From Micractinium sp. NFX-FRZ (taxonomy: Eukaryota > Chlorophyta > Trebouxiophyceae > Chlorellales > Chlorellaceae): a DNA stretch of 64,000 bases. Where the stretch lies: NCBI GenBank assembly GCA_029339195.1, contig JAPTJF010000024.1, positions 208,989 to 272,988 on the forward strand. Reading direction: 5' to 3'. The notes under the pieces were generated by a model. It searched no databases and had not been told where the DNA came from. It was given only the letters and a program-made list of their open reading frames with translations. Made by a program: the position numbers and the translations under genes. Below, in pieces: positions 23,810 to 36,024 of this stretch (positions are counted from its first letter, which is position 1; each line of letters starts with the position of its first letter).

Positions 23810-26308
23810 CTACCGCCGTCTCGCGGGAGACCGGCTGCGACGGGGGTGCTGGCGGTGCCGCTCCGGACTGCTGCGCGACCGCCCCCTGTCCCTGCCACGG
23901 CTGCGCGAGCGTGACCGCCTGGGCTCCTGCCTGTCGCTGCCGCCATCCCTGTGCCCGCCGCCACGCCGAGGCGGCGAGCCGCTGCGCTGCAGCCGCACCG
24001 GCGACCGTTCCCGCCCCCGCGACTCTTCCCGCTCCTCCCTGCCCCGCTCCCGGCCCGGCGGCGGCGGCAGCGGGCCATGCCGCCCGCCCGCCTGCTGCGC
24101 GTGCGGCAGATCTGCCGCCCCCTGCTGCTGCTGCTGGCCGCGCTCCTGGGCTGCAGGTGGGGGCGGCGACGCCTGCCGCTGCCCCTCCTCGTCGCTGCTG
24201 TCTTCGGAGGAACTGCTGCCGCCCTCCTTGCCCTTCCGCTTCTGTTCCTTCTCCTTCTTCTTCTTCTCCTGCACGCCACGTGAAGGATGGGAGAGCGATC
24301 CCGAAACAAGAGCAGCACATGAGAAGAGGGGCACGCAGGAGAGACACAAGGGACATCAAGGGGTCCTTGCTTCAACATGCGCTGCTTGCCTCGCACCAGG
24401 CTGTGCCTGCCAGTGCACCTGCCTGCCTGGCTGCAGCACGGTGTCCTTGCCAGCCCGTCAAGCAGCCACCCCGGCAGCTCAGGACTCGAGAACACTCTTA
24501 AGTATGCTGCCCGCCGCAACAACGCTTCACCCCACCCCTCTGCCCCCACCTTCTTGTGCTTCTTCTTCTTTTCCTTCTTCTCCTTCTTCTCCTTCTTGCG
24601 CCCGCCTGCCTCTGCTGCTGCCCCTGGCGGCGGCGGGCCCCACGTGCTGCCGCCCTGCCGCATGCCGCCGCCTCCAAAGCCGCCGCCGCCAGCTGCCGCT
24701 GCCTCGGCAGCCAGCTCCTGCTCCCGCTTCTTGCGGGCAGCTTCCGCCTGGATCTCAGCCCAAGTCTTGATCTTCTTCTCAGCCGGGGCTTGATTCAGCA
24801 GAGAGAACACGCTGTTGCCGCCACCCCACGGCTCGTTGCTGCCGCCGCCGCCGCCGCCGCCGCCCTGCTGCTGCTCCAGCTGCACCTGCTGCTGCTGCTG
24901 CTGTGCACCCTGCTGCTGCTGTTGCTCCTCCTCCTCTTCCTCCTCATCGCTTTCCGGCACCGGCTCGCCTTCCAGCTGCAGGCAAAGCAGGTGCAGGGTG
25001 GAGGGAACACAAGGTCAAGGTTGTGAGTGGGAGGCAGCCAGGGAGAAAGACGCGCAAGGGCATGCCGAGGCTGGCAGTTGCCAGGCTGCTGCTTAAGCCT
25101 CCCCACACCAGGCAGCGAGCAGAGGGGGCTGCTGTCTGCCATGCCCCTGCGTGCAGCTCTCTACTTCTGCCTGCGATCATGCCCCAGCTGCATGCCATTC
25201 CATTCATCCACCTGCCCAACTCTGCCCATTCAACTTCCACCACTGCTCCTGCCTCTACCCTGCGACCCTCGCCGTCCATCCTGTCCCACCGCCCCTTTAA
25301 GGGTAATACAGAGGAGAAGGAAGAAAGCTCCCCACCTCATGCTGGCGCCTCCATCCATGTGCGCCACACGCACCCCACGCCCGCCCGTCCACATCCCCCG
25401 CATACCAGCAAGTAAACTTTTCCCCACCTCTGCTCGCTCAGAGCTGGCCCGACTCCACGAGGGCCGTGCACACCACCCTGCCCTCCACCATGCTTCCACC
25501 CTCACCACACCGCTGCTTTGCCCTGGCCCACGCCCACCTCTGCACGCTTCCGCTTGTAGCTGTCGACATGCTCCACCCGCACCACGCGCCCCGCCACCTT
25601 TGCCCCGCTCAAATTGTCCACTGCAAGCACCGTGCTGCGCTGATCTTCGTATGCCAGGAAGGCAAAGCCGCGGGACTTGCCTGCAGAAGCATTAAAAACA
25701 ACTTGTTTATTTTCTGAACTTTTCACAAGTTTCGTTGGGGAGAGAGCGGCATGACATGCGTGTCTTCGAGTTCTGCGTGCCGTATGCAGACACGGAGAGC
25801 CTGGAACTTGCCTTCAAGCGGCAGCTGCAAGCAGGCATGCAGCAGCATAGGCTCTGTGTGCAGCAGTATAGGTGTATGGTTTGCGCAGCACCGTGTGCAA
25901 GTGCAGCAAGCAGAGCAACGCCCGCCGCTGCCGCCGCCGCCGCCGCCACTGTGCCTGCCCTTCATCAGCTGCGGTTCTCAACTGAGCAATGCAACCTTTC
26001 TCATCTCATCATGTGCACTGCACCAACAGGCGCGCAGAGGCCTGCGCAGCGAGCGCTCTCATCACCCCGCCATCTCCCGCCGCCTTACCCGTCTTCTTGT
26101 CACGCACGAGGTGCGCATCCACAAGCTCTCCATACTGCGCAAACACCGCCAGCAGGTCGCCCTCCGTGAGCTCGAAGGGCAGGCCGCCTGCGAAGACGTA
26201 GGCGCTGTGCTTGAAGCGGTCGTGCCAGGATGCCTTGTCGGTAAGGCCGAGCTCGATCTCCGCCTTGGTGACCTTCTGCGTGTTCTTGATTTGCGTGAGC
26301 GGATTCAT
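23810..26308 (-). CDS. RBMX2/Ist3-like RRM splicing factor with RS tail
   Basis: Four exons on the minus strand: 26308-26089, 25680-25538, 24975-24550, 24268-23810; 415 residues. The start MNPLTQIKNTQKVTKAEIELG, then SWHDRFKHSAYVFAGGLPF (RNP2) and GKSRGFAFLAYEDQRSTV (RNP1), LAVDNLSGAKVAGR and RVEHVDSYK, is the signature of RBMX2 / yeast Ist3 (Snu17), the RRM subunit of the RES complex in the activated spliceosome. After the RRM (about residues 35-113) come an acidic and Gln-rich segment, a Gly-rich patch, lysine-rich runs and a C-terminal RS domain (SRSRSRGRDRGRSRSSPERH), longer than in yeast. Nuclear. Start is fixed by family alignment. Head-to-head with the FAD oxidase gene. Confidence 0.92.
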
Positions 26309-26626
26309 GTCGCTTTGCTGGTGCTGGGACTATCCAATGCTGGCTGGGCCACGCCCAGAGTGCGGATGCAAGGGGGAGCGGAAGGAACAAGAGGCGACAA
26401 AGGGATCGCCACGTTGGACGGTTTCTTCCGTGCCTCCCGGCTGCCTTGCTGCTCCTCCCTGGGCGCATGCTTGATCACAAATGTGTTCAAGCTGCAATTC
26501 ACAACTAACGTCCCGCTCCAGCCTCCCAGGCGCCTTCTACGGGCTGCACAAGTCGGGGCAAGGCCTAGCCAGCTCCACAGCTGCCTGCACTCCAACCGGA
26601 GTCTCGGAATTGGCGACAACCGATCA
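26309..26626. promoter_or_regulatory. Bidirectional promoter region, RBMX2-like and FAD oxidase genes
   Basis: 318 bp between two divergent start codons, so both promoters and 5' UTRs must fit here. No clear TATA box. Confidence 0.45.
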
Positions 26627-28738
26627 ATGGTCTATACACTTGTCGTCGCCGCTGCGGCAACTGGGCGCACCCCCGCCGCCACCGCCGGCTCCCGCCGCGC
26701 CGCCGACGTCGCTGTGGTCGGCGGCTCGCTGCAGGCGTATGCCGCCGCATACCTGCTGGCCCGGCGCGGCAAGCGCACCGTGGTCATCGAGCACGCCTCC
26801 CCACAGCAGGCGCTGGCTGCCAGGGGCAGCGGTCCAGGCCAGAGCGACATTGTGCTGCACCTCCCCGCCTCCACGCCCCACCTAGTCAAGTGAGCGAGGC
26901 GTGCGTGCGCTGCATTGAGTCCAGCTGTTCAGGCAAGGCACTGGCTGGGGACTGCCACAGTCGGCCTTGAAGATGCCGATGCACCATGGTGCACCTACAT
27001 TGGTTGCGTTGGTGTTCAGCCATGCGCGCATGAGCCATGCTTGCATACCCACGAGCAACGTGCGCTTCCGACTACTTGCCCGCCGCACCCGCACCGCTTG
27101 TGCGCCCGGTTGCAGTGAGGCCACCGAGGCCCTGGCGCTCTGGCGGGGCATCGAGGCTGCAGCGGAAGCTCGCGGCCTGCTGCAGCTGTGCGGCAGCATC
27201 GATGTGGCGCCCGGCCGGGGCAGCAGCGCAGCCAGCGCAGCGTTGGGAGAGATGCAAGACGCCAGCCAGGTGTGGTGTGCGCCGGCAGATGGGCACTGCG
27301 TGCAACCTGCCTGCCCGCCCTGCCTGCTTGCTTGCATGCCTTCCCTGCCCTGCCCGTTGCCTCTGCCGCCTGCATGGCACGCCTGCCGTGCAGTGCACTC
27401 CCTGGTCCTGGGGGCGCCCTGAGCTCCGTCCTTCTGCTGCCCAGATCCCCCCTGGCACACCCCACTCACCCCTTTGGCATGTGCATGCACCCCCTGCATC
27501 CCCCTCATCCCCCGCCCTGCCCTGCCCCGCAGGCGGCGGGCCTGTCATTTGGAACGCTGTCTGGAGAGGAAGTCACTGCCTCCTTCCCTCGGCTGCGTGC
27601 CCCGCCCGGCTCCGTGGCACTGTACACCACCGTTGGTGGCGTGGTGCAGCGCAGGCTGGCGGCAGCCGTGCTGCGGGCCATGGCGCAGCGCGCTGGCGCC
27701 GATGTGGCGCCCGCCACGCTGCTGGGATGGCGCGACGCCGGCAGCCACTTTGCGCTGCGCTGCGCCCCAACGGATGATGCAGCGGCGGCAGCAGCCGGGG
27801 CAGGGGTGGAGGGGGAGGTGTTCTGGGAATGCGAGCAGCTGCTGCTGCTCCCCGAGGCGGCGGCGCAGCAGGATGCGCTGGCAGCGTTTGGGCTGTCTGT
27901 GTCCGGCGTGCAGCTGCTGCGGGTGCCGGCGGGGCGGTGGCAGGCGCAGGAGGAGTGCGCCGCGCTGCCGGTGTGGCAGCTTCTGGGCACGGGCAGCAGC
28001 CGGGGGGTGGATGACCCCACAGCCATCGACAGCTGCTGGGGCGCCCCTGTGCTTGACTGGGCTCGGGGCGGCATCATGATAGCGCAGAGCCTGGCGGACG
28101 GGCAGGCGGCAGGCGGGGAGGCGGCGGCTGGCGGCAGGCAGCAGCAGCGGCAGCAGCAGCGGCAGGAGCGGGGGGCGGGCAGCGAGGCGCAGCAGCAAGC
28201 AGATGGGGAGGACTTAGTTGCGGCGGCGGTAGCAGCGGCGGCAGCGGTGCCTGGGGCAGCGGCAGCGGCGATTGGGAAAGAGGAGGAGTGGGAGGCGGAG
28301 GAGCGGCCGGGGTCGGAGGAGGCGGTGGATCGCGAGTTTCAGCGCTTGGCGGCAGAGCAGAGCACAAGGGCAGCGGCAGAGCGGCGGCTGGCGGCGGCAG
28401 GCAGGCTGGCGGGGCAGCTGGTCTACGGCCTGGGCTCCCGCCTGGTACGCCCTGCCAGCTGGCAGCTGACGGCGGTCTCCACGCCAGATGGGGAGCCAGC
28501 AGTGGGCCACCACCCCGGCTTTGAGCAGGGGCGGGTGGTGGTGGGATTCCCAGCGGCCGGCACCGCCCCGGGCTGCCTGCCTGGCGACCAGCTGGCGCCG
28601 CTGCTTGCCAGGCTGGCGGTGAGCAAGCTGCTGGGGCAGCCGGCAGAGGGGGCGGATGCGGCCGTGGTGGCCCTGGAAAGGGAGGCCCTAGGGGCGGAGG
28701 CACAACAGACGGAGGCAGACACCTGGGGCCTGTGGTGA
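26627..28738 (+). CDS. FAD-dependent oxidoreductase, sarcosine-oxidase-like (DAO family)
   Basis: Three exons: 26627-26889, 27116-27269, 27533-28738; 540 residues. After a short Ala-rich leader, ADVAVVGGSLQAYAAAYLLARRGKRTVVIE (quoted here only in part as VVGGSLQAY and RTVVIE) is the FAD-binding Rossmann segment. AAGLSFGTLSGEEVTASFP, then APPGSVALYTTVGGVV, then LAAAVLRAMAQRAGADV follow the order of monomeric sarcosine oxidase and N-methyl-amino-acid oxidases. The C-terminus has STPDGEPAVGHHPGFEQGR and VVGFPAAGTAPG, the second FAD-contact region. The residue matching the covalent-FAD cysteine before the TPDG motif is not Cys, and GHSR-type residues near the FAD are not obvious, so substrate and activity are unclear. 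A low-complexity Gln/Ala/Glu insertion (about residues 290-385) interrupts the domain. A plastid leader is possible. Confidence 0.75.
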
Positions 28739-28764
28739 TTTTCATTCGACAGATGTCATAGACT

Positions 28765-28769
28765 TGTAA
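28765..28769 (+). promoter_or_regulatory. TGTAA poly(A) signal, FAD oxidase gene
   Basis: TGTAA only 27 nt past the stop; a very short 3' UTR is implied. Confidence 0.6.
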
Positions 28770-30260
28770 CAGATGGGTGCATCCAGTGTGCGTGCCTAAG
28801 GCTCCGCGCCGGGGCTCAAGGTGGCCAGGCCCCCAGCGGCCCGGTAGCCTGTAGCCGGTGCCGCCTAGGAACGCATCCTGACGTGTGCAGCCTTTGCGTG
28901 CCTGACCAGCCTCTCTGCTTCTGATTCTTGTGTCGCTCCACTTGCAAGCAGTGTGAGCCTCCTGCCAGCTGCGGGAGCACCCCCACGTTCAGCTGTGTGC
29001 ACCGTAGGCAGCAGCATGCAAGGAACCAGCATGTCAGGGTGCCGTGGCAGGGCGGGGCTGGACTGGAGGGGACAGACAGGGGCAGCGAGGCTGCCATTGG
29101 GCTGGGCTCTGTGAATTCGAGGGGGAGGCCTGTGCTTTCGTGGGTGAGCCCCCTGGTCGAGACCCCAGCACTTCCGCAATGTTCAAGTCGGACAGTAGAG
29201 CTTCTCGTCTCCACTTTGGTGCCCCTCGGTGCATCACTCACTCACTCCCATCAGTGCATCACTCGCCTTGCCCTGTACTGTAGAAGCTGCCAGCACGGAT
29301 GGGCGCCTGGTTACACAGAGGTCAGGGCCGCGCCCGCGCCACGGGTTGGCAGAGGGCAGGCGGCCGGGCACCCAGCAATGACAGTGAAAGCTTTCAGAAG
29401 AAGGGGCAGGGCAGGGCAGCAGGAGAAAAGCGTTGCATACGGGAAATGGGGAGGCAGGTGCTGTCGCGTGGAACGGGTGGGCCAGCACTGGGCGGGGAGA
29501 GGGGAGCGAGGAAAAGGGGGGCGACAAAGGGAGACATGGGAGGGCGACGCCGGGCAGGCGGGGCCAGGGGTGCCGGCCGCGCAGTACGAGCAAGCTTGCC
29601 TGGGACTCGAGGCCGGGAGGTGGGTGGGTGGGGGCACAAAGAGAGACCATTGGTACAAAACCGGCAGTGCAGGGTGGCTCAGGAGGTTCTGTCTGCATTT
29701 GCAACGAAATGACCGTGTGGGGTTGGGGGCACAGGGGGGCACAGTGCCGGGGCAGGGGAGCGCACTGCGCACTCAAAAGTGTCCGCCGCAGGCCATGCCC
29801 GCACTGCAATACTCAGCCAGGCAGGCCACCAGCCTTGGTAGCTTGCTTCAGCAGGCAGGGGGGCTGGCCGGTGGCATACTTTGCACGCATTTGGGAGGGA
29901 AGGGGGACAGCGTGGAGGAGAGATATAGACGCGGGGGGAGGCTTGGAATGCCAGCCTTGCATGCGCGCACGCATGCAGGAATCATGCCGCGGCAGCCACC
30001 GCTTGCAAAAGGGGAGGGCTGCTCGGCGTCAGGCACTCAACTCGACTCGGAGAGAAATAGCAGGGGGATGGCAGGAAGGAGGGGTGCAGCGCACTGGGCC
30101 GCCGGGCGTGGGGGCCAGCCAGCGGCAGTGGTTGCGCGCACGGGTGTGCATAAGCATATGGGGTGGCATAGCGGTGTGCGGGTGTGTGCATTGTGCGTGT
30201 GAATGGCATGGTACGGGTGCTTGCAGCACTGGCTCAAAGAATTTGCTGGCCAAGCATTGC
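28770..30260. other. Intergenic region, FAD oxidase and pyruvate kinase 3' ends
   Basis: About 1.5 kb between convergent stops. Open frames on both strands show no family motif. Probably the long pyruvate kinase 3' UTR plus spacer. Confidence 0.5.
29311..29315 (-). promoter_or_regulatory. Possible TGTAA poly(A) signal, pyruvate kinase
   Basis: TTACA on the plus strand, i.e. TGTAA on the minus strand, about 945 nt past the pyruvate kinase stop. It is the only such pentamer I found in that stretch. Confidence 0.35.
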
Positions 30261-33200
30261 TCAGCTCTTAGAGCCGCTGATCTTGCGCCACAAGCCCCGC
30301 TTCTTGCGCCCGCCGGTGGGCGGCTGCTCAGCGGCAGCAGCGGCAGCGGCCAGAGGCGCCGCTGGCTGGGCCAGAGGCGCCGCCACCGCCGCCTCATGAA
30401 CCGGAGGCAGCGTGGGCGGGGCAGCCGGCGCCGGCGTGGGAGCGGCGGCGGCGGCAGCAGGTGGGGCAGGGGCCACAGCGGCAGACACCGCCGGTGCAGC
30501 CTCGACTGCCGCCGCCTGCACCGCGCCTGTGCCGGGGCCTGTGGCGGCCGCGAGTCAGTGGGCCGCGCCATTGGCATTGTGCATCACCAGGCCGTCGTTG
30601 CGCTTGCCGTGCAGCACAGAGCTCCTGCACACGGGCAGCAGGCAGCGGGGGTGAGCGATGGGTGGGCGCGGGACGGCGGCAGGTGGGCAGGGCAGGGCAG
30701 GGCAGGGCGGCGAGCGCCCTTCCGTCAGCGTCTGGCGTCGCACGGCAGGCGCACAGCAGGCCCCTCCTCCTTGCCCTCCTCCTCTGCTGCGGGCACGCAA
30801 GGCAAAACACCGGCTCGAGCACGCAGGCAAAGGCAGGGGCAGGGGCAGAGGCAGAGGCAGGGGCAGGCGCTCAGAGGCGGGAAAAGGCAGGGGCAGAGGG
30901 GCAGAGGGGCAGGGGCGGTGGTGCAGGCGGGCGCTCACAGGCGGGCGACGTTGGTGCGGCGGGCGGGGGGCGCCGTGGGCACCTCGTCGTCATCCTCCTC
31001 CGGGATGTTGTGCCCGGCGGCCTGTGGTTGAAAAGAAGACAGATGGGACGGGGAATTTATATTCAAGGATTCAGATACGCAAGGTTGTGGCCGGCGGCCT
31101 GTGCCAGAGACAAGAAATGGGGGGTTCAGGGACGGGATGTTGTGCCCGGCAACCTGTGTTTGAAAAGAAGACAGATGGGACATGGCAGTTAAATTCAAGG
31201 ACTCGGAAAACGAATGTTGTGCCCGGCGGCCTGTCTTTGAAAGGATCAAACATTATTAGGGCCCTTGGATGCATGCACAGGATGCCGACGAGGTGCATCC
31301 CCATCTCCTGTGTGCAGGTACACACCGCCCCCCCATTACACCAGCCGCCCCGTTACACCGCCCGTTACACCAGCCCTTGCCGCGTGTGATGCCCAGATAG
31401 GGGTTCGGCTTTAAGGGTTAGGGTGATGCACGCTGTTAGAAGAGCCCACTTTGAGCATGGTGATGAGGCTTTCCCTTCCCCTTGCACATACACTGGCGCC
31501 CCCTTCACAACAGTGTTGCCACATGTGCTGCAACTGCTCCCAGGAACGCCCTCCCACCTTGAGCATGTCGATGCAAACTTGGGTTGAAATTGTAACGATA
31601 GAAATAATAGGTTTAGGTTGATGCACGCTTAAGAAAGCCCCCGCGCACCTTGAGCATGTCGATGAGGCTCTTGGGGCGGATGCGCTTGATGCCCATGCCG
31701 TGCTCGTCCACAGACACAATCTGCGGCAGGGAGGGAGGAGAGGGGTGGGGTGGGGTGGGGCGGGTTCGGAGGCAGGCATTACAGCACGACGTGTTCGTGA
31801 CTCTGAAGGCAAGCCAAACGCAGGCGTGTGGGGAGTGGGTCTCGTTTACTGGCCCCCCGCCTCACGTCGCCACCCGAACTCGCGTGTGCCCCTTCCAACA
31901 AGGCAACTCCTAGGCGCTTGAAGAGTGAGGACCGCCGCTCCTCCTTGTTTCTGACAACAACGCAACACTTACAACAATGCAACAATGCAACACCCCCCGC
32001 CCACCTTGACCATGAACTCGTCGTGGGCGGAGCGCGAGACGACGGTGACGTGGTCGTTGGGCGCCACCCACCCATTGGCCAGCGCCAGCTGCACAGCCTC
32101 CTCAATCAGGCTCTCGCCCGCCACTGCAGATTACACGCGCAGGAGGAGCGGCAGGCGTACAAACGTTGTTAGGGAGGAGGGCCGAAGTGTGGTCGCGGCA
32201 AAAGGGGAGGAGGGGAGGAGGACGGAGGAGCCAAATGCACCGCCGCCATGCCCGAGCCAACGCCAGCCCGTGCATCAATGCCAGAGAGAGGTGTGTCAGC
32301 CGGCAAGAGGCGCGCGACAGCAGGAGCTGCAGTAGCAGCAGGCGGCGGCACCCAACAACACCCGACGGGCAAGCAGCAGCTGGCTGGGGACCAGGCCCGG
32401 CGGCGGGCGCACCAGAGGGCGTGGGCGCGGCCAGCATGGGCAGCAGGCCGGAGGTGAGCAGCGCCTGGCGTGCGGTGCTGCACCCCTCCAGCTTCCACTT
32501 GAGGCCGTCTCGCTTGAGGTAGGGGACGACCAGGGTCATGACGGGCACGGCGGGGCGGTACTTGGCCACCATGGCAGCCGTAGTGCCTGCAGCAAGGAAG
32601 AAGAACAGTGTTTCTGAGGTGTCTCAGAAGGCGCGGCAAAACCTCAGGACCAGCACCGGCGGCAGCGGTGCCTGGGAGCAAGGAAGTGACTGGAAGTTGA
32701 GGCGAGACGCGTGGAGGCGTGGGTGATGACAAATCAAACAGATCGAGCCAGGACCGCAGCCGCCCACAACTGCTGCGGATCACCAACCGTGTACGGCGTT
32801 GGCTGCCCAAGGCATCAACCGTAGGCTCCAACAACAGAGTTTGCACCGCCCCATGTTCCACGTCAGCACCGCCACCAGCCGTCAGAGCCTCACCGGTGTG
32901 GCTGACCGCCACCAAAAGAGCTTGAGTCCCTTCCCCCTCCCCCGGATCCCCTGAAAGCCTCCATTCTCCCCTGAAGCCTCCTGGTATCCCCACGAAAGCA
33001 CCGCCGGTGTGGGTGACCACCACCTTGAGCTTGGCCCGACCTTGTCCCCTCCTGTATCCCCACGAAAGCCTCCTTTATTCCCTAACGCCTCCCCATTCCC
33101 CATGAATCATAGCCTCACCGGTGTGCGTCACCACCACCATGAGCTTGGCGCCGACCTTGTCCGCCGACTTGACGGCAGAGGCGGCCACAGACTCCAGCTT

Positions 33201-35986
33201 GGCGGTGTAGGTGATGGGGGCGTTCATGTTGCTGCCCACGCTGCGGGAGGGGCGGGGGGGGGGGGAGGGGAGCGGGGCAACAGCGAGTGAGTTTAGTACA
33301 GGTGCTGGGGGGCGCTCATGTTGCTGCCCACGCTGCGGGAGGGGGCGGGGGACGGGGAGTGGGGCAAACACTGAGCGAGTTTGTGCAAGGCCGCTGAGGC
33401 AGGCGGTGGTGCGAGGTGGACACGGGTGATGTGTTGTTTGTTTTGGGGGGCTGGGGCAGGAAGCAGTGGAGGGAAGAGGGGGGAAAGAGGACATGTGTTG
33501 CACGCGCTTTTGAGGCGCCGCCCATTTGAGGCAGCCCTCCTCGCCGCGGCAGGCGGGCTATGGTGCCACGGAGCGATGCCCAGCCCTCCTGCTCCCCTGC
33601 CCCCGAACATGACACAGAGTTAAAGGGTATAAAACGCAGCACCCAGGGATGAGTGGCTCACCGGGGCAGTTGTGCCATGGAGGCCATGGAGTGGTGCATG
33701 CCGCCGTGGTCTGAGCCCAGGGATGCGTGGGAGATGGTGCGGCCCAGCTGGCGGTGGCGCGGCAGCTCCGGGTCCTCGTCGCTACCCAGGAAGTACTCGC
33801 TCTCCTGCGGGGATTGAGGAAGCCAGGGAGAAGGTCAGTGTGCAGGAAATGGGGGGAGCCCTAAGAACAGGGGCTACCTTCGAACGGGGTAAGCGTACGT
33901 GGCTCAAAGAGCAGCTCAGCAGCTGCCGGCGGCCCAGCACCCGCCACCTGTCGCCAACTCACCGCGTGCAGGTGGTCAAAGTGGTTGGCGTGGTCAAACA
34001 CCTCCTCAGCTGCCCGGCAGATGTCCACCACTGCGGGGCAGGGCGGGGCGGGAGGGGAGAGCAAGGTGAGTGTGTGCGTGCAAGCCGCGGGTTGCGGGCC
34101 GGCGAGGGCCCACCCCCCCCACACTGCCGACCAACTCCAAGGGCAAGCACACATGAATCCTCCGTGCAAGTGCAAACACACATGTGTGTCGGAACAAAGA
34201 GCGCCCCTCTGCCACCGGTGGCGACCGTATCCGCCGCTGGCTGCCGCCGGCCCGCCCGCCCCAGCAACGCACTCAACGACAGGCACAGTATAGCTAACCA
34301 AGTGACCGCAGGTGACCACAGCCCCTTACCCGTGTTGACCGTCTCCAGCGCGTAGTTGCCGCGGTACGTCTCCGCCCCCAGCATGATGGCGTCCACACCA
34401 TCCAGCACAGCATTGGCAATGTCCGTGGCCTCGGCGCTGCAGGAACGGGACGATGACAGAACACAAGTTGAAGGTCTTGTGTCAGTAAGGCAGTCCAGCA
34501 CAGCATTGGCAACTTCCGTGGCCTCGGCGCTGCAAGACCAAGAAGGGAGGGAGGGGGGAGTTGGGGTGTGCGTGAGCGGGAGCACAGGGCTGCGACGCTG
34601 CCCAGCACACCGTTGGCAATATCGGTGGCCTCAGCGCAGCGAAAGACAGCCCACCGCAGCAAGGGGGCAGCGCGAGATGCAAGCAAGCAAAGGAGGAAGG
34701 CAGAGAGCCTGGGCTCACCGCGTGGGGCGGGGCGTGCGGATCATGGTGTCGACGACGCGCGTGATGATGGAGGGGCGGCCCAGGATGGCGCACGTCGAGA
34801 TCATGGCCTTCTGGATCATGGCCATCTTCTCGGGGACCTGCAGGCGCAGCAGCGATCCCAGCGGTGGAAAAAGGGGTTGCCGGTCAGAAGGGCCATGATT
34901 CCCCCGGCCAATGGCCCATGCATTTCCACTCACAGCCTCCCCACGTCCCGGCGCGGGGCGCCACACGGAACGATGCCGGCGCCTGCGTGCCCCCTTCCCT
35001 CCCTACCCCCGACGGCTTTCCCTACTGCCCGTTTGTCCAGGAAGCACACACAACCGCAGCCTCAACCCGCCGGGTCGCCTCCTCCTCCCAGCCATGACCA
35101 AAGCTTCACCACATCCAGGCCCAGGCCGCCACTGGAGATCACACAAGGGAAGATGTATGAATTGCACCAAACACACACACACAACCGTCAGCGCCTGATG
35201 CATTTTGACCAATAGTCAAGTCGCACTCACCACATCCAGGCCCAGGTTGCCGCGTGAGATGATGATGGCATCAGAGGCGTCCACCAGGGTGCGGAAGTTG
35301 AACAGGCTCTGCCGCGTCTCGCACTTGGCGATGACCTGGCGGCAGGCGGGCAGTGGGGAGGCGGCAGGGAGGCGAGCGGGGGGTGATGCGTCGTGTTTAC
35401 AGGCGGGCGCTGGCTAGGCGGGCAGAGGCAGGAGTGCAGGCACGGCAGTGAGGCAGGCGGGATAGGCTTCGAATGTTCCTCACCTTGGTTTTGTGGTGCC
35501 GAAGCATGGAGAACTCCATCCCCCCCACCCTCCCGCACTCACACACGATCCCCACCTTGGTGTTGTCGGCGCCGATGGATGCCAGAAAGTCGCGGCACTC
35601 CATCACATCCTCGGCAGACCGGCAGTAGGAGAGGGACACAAAGTCGACCTCAAACTCGCTGCAGGGGGCGGGGCGGGGGAGGGGGGGCGCAGGCAGAAAG
35701 GGGTTGTTGGAGCGGGCGGGTGAGGCGGTGGGAGGGGGGGCACGCGGTCGAACCTTCGCATCGTACTTGTTGCTGCTGCTGCTGCTGCGCGCGCTATGAG
35801 CTAGTAAGTTAGCTAGAGCTAGATTCACTGAAGGCACCAGCCCTGCTGCTGCTGCTGCTGCTGCTGCTGCAGCAGCCGTTGCTTCGTGCTACCTGTGTCT
35901 CAGCACTCACTTGCAGAGGACCGGCCCTACTGCTGCCCCTGGCCGGGCGTGCCGTGCTGCCCTGCCCATCTGCAGAGCCTCAACCA

Positions 35987-36024
<38 letters not shown>

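Noticed and set aside
23545..24960. 471-codon unspliced minus-strand frame over the RBMX2-like gene
   Set aside because: It reads through introns; the RRM and RS domain join only by the four-exon model.
28770..30202. Plus-strand frames of over 400 codons (28928-30202, 29433-31031)
   Set aside because: Low-complexity Arg/Gly translations without motifs, in a region explained by 3' UTRs.
31410..31430. GGGTTAGGG-like telomeric motif
   Set aside because: A single short occurrence inside an intron; no array.
35231..35335. Loss of the RGDLG aspartate in pyruvate kinase, considered as an inactivating change
   Set aside because: Plant-type cytosolic pyruvate kinases also have SRGNLG here, so Asn is normal for this subfamily.
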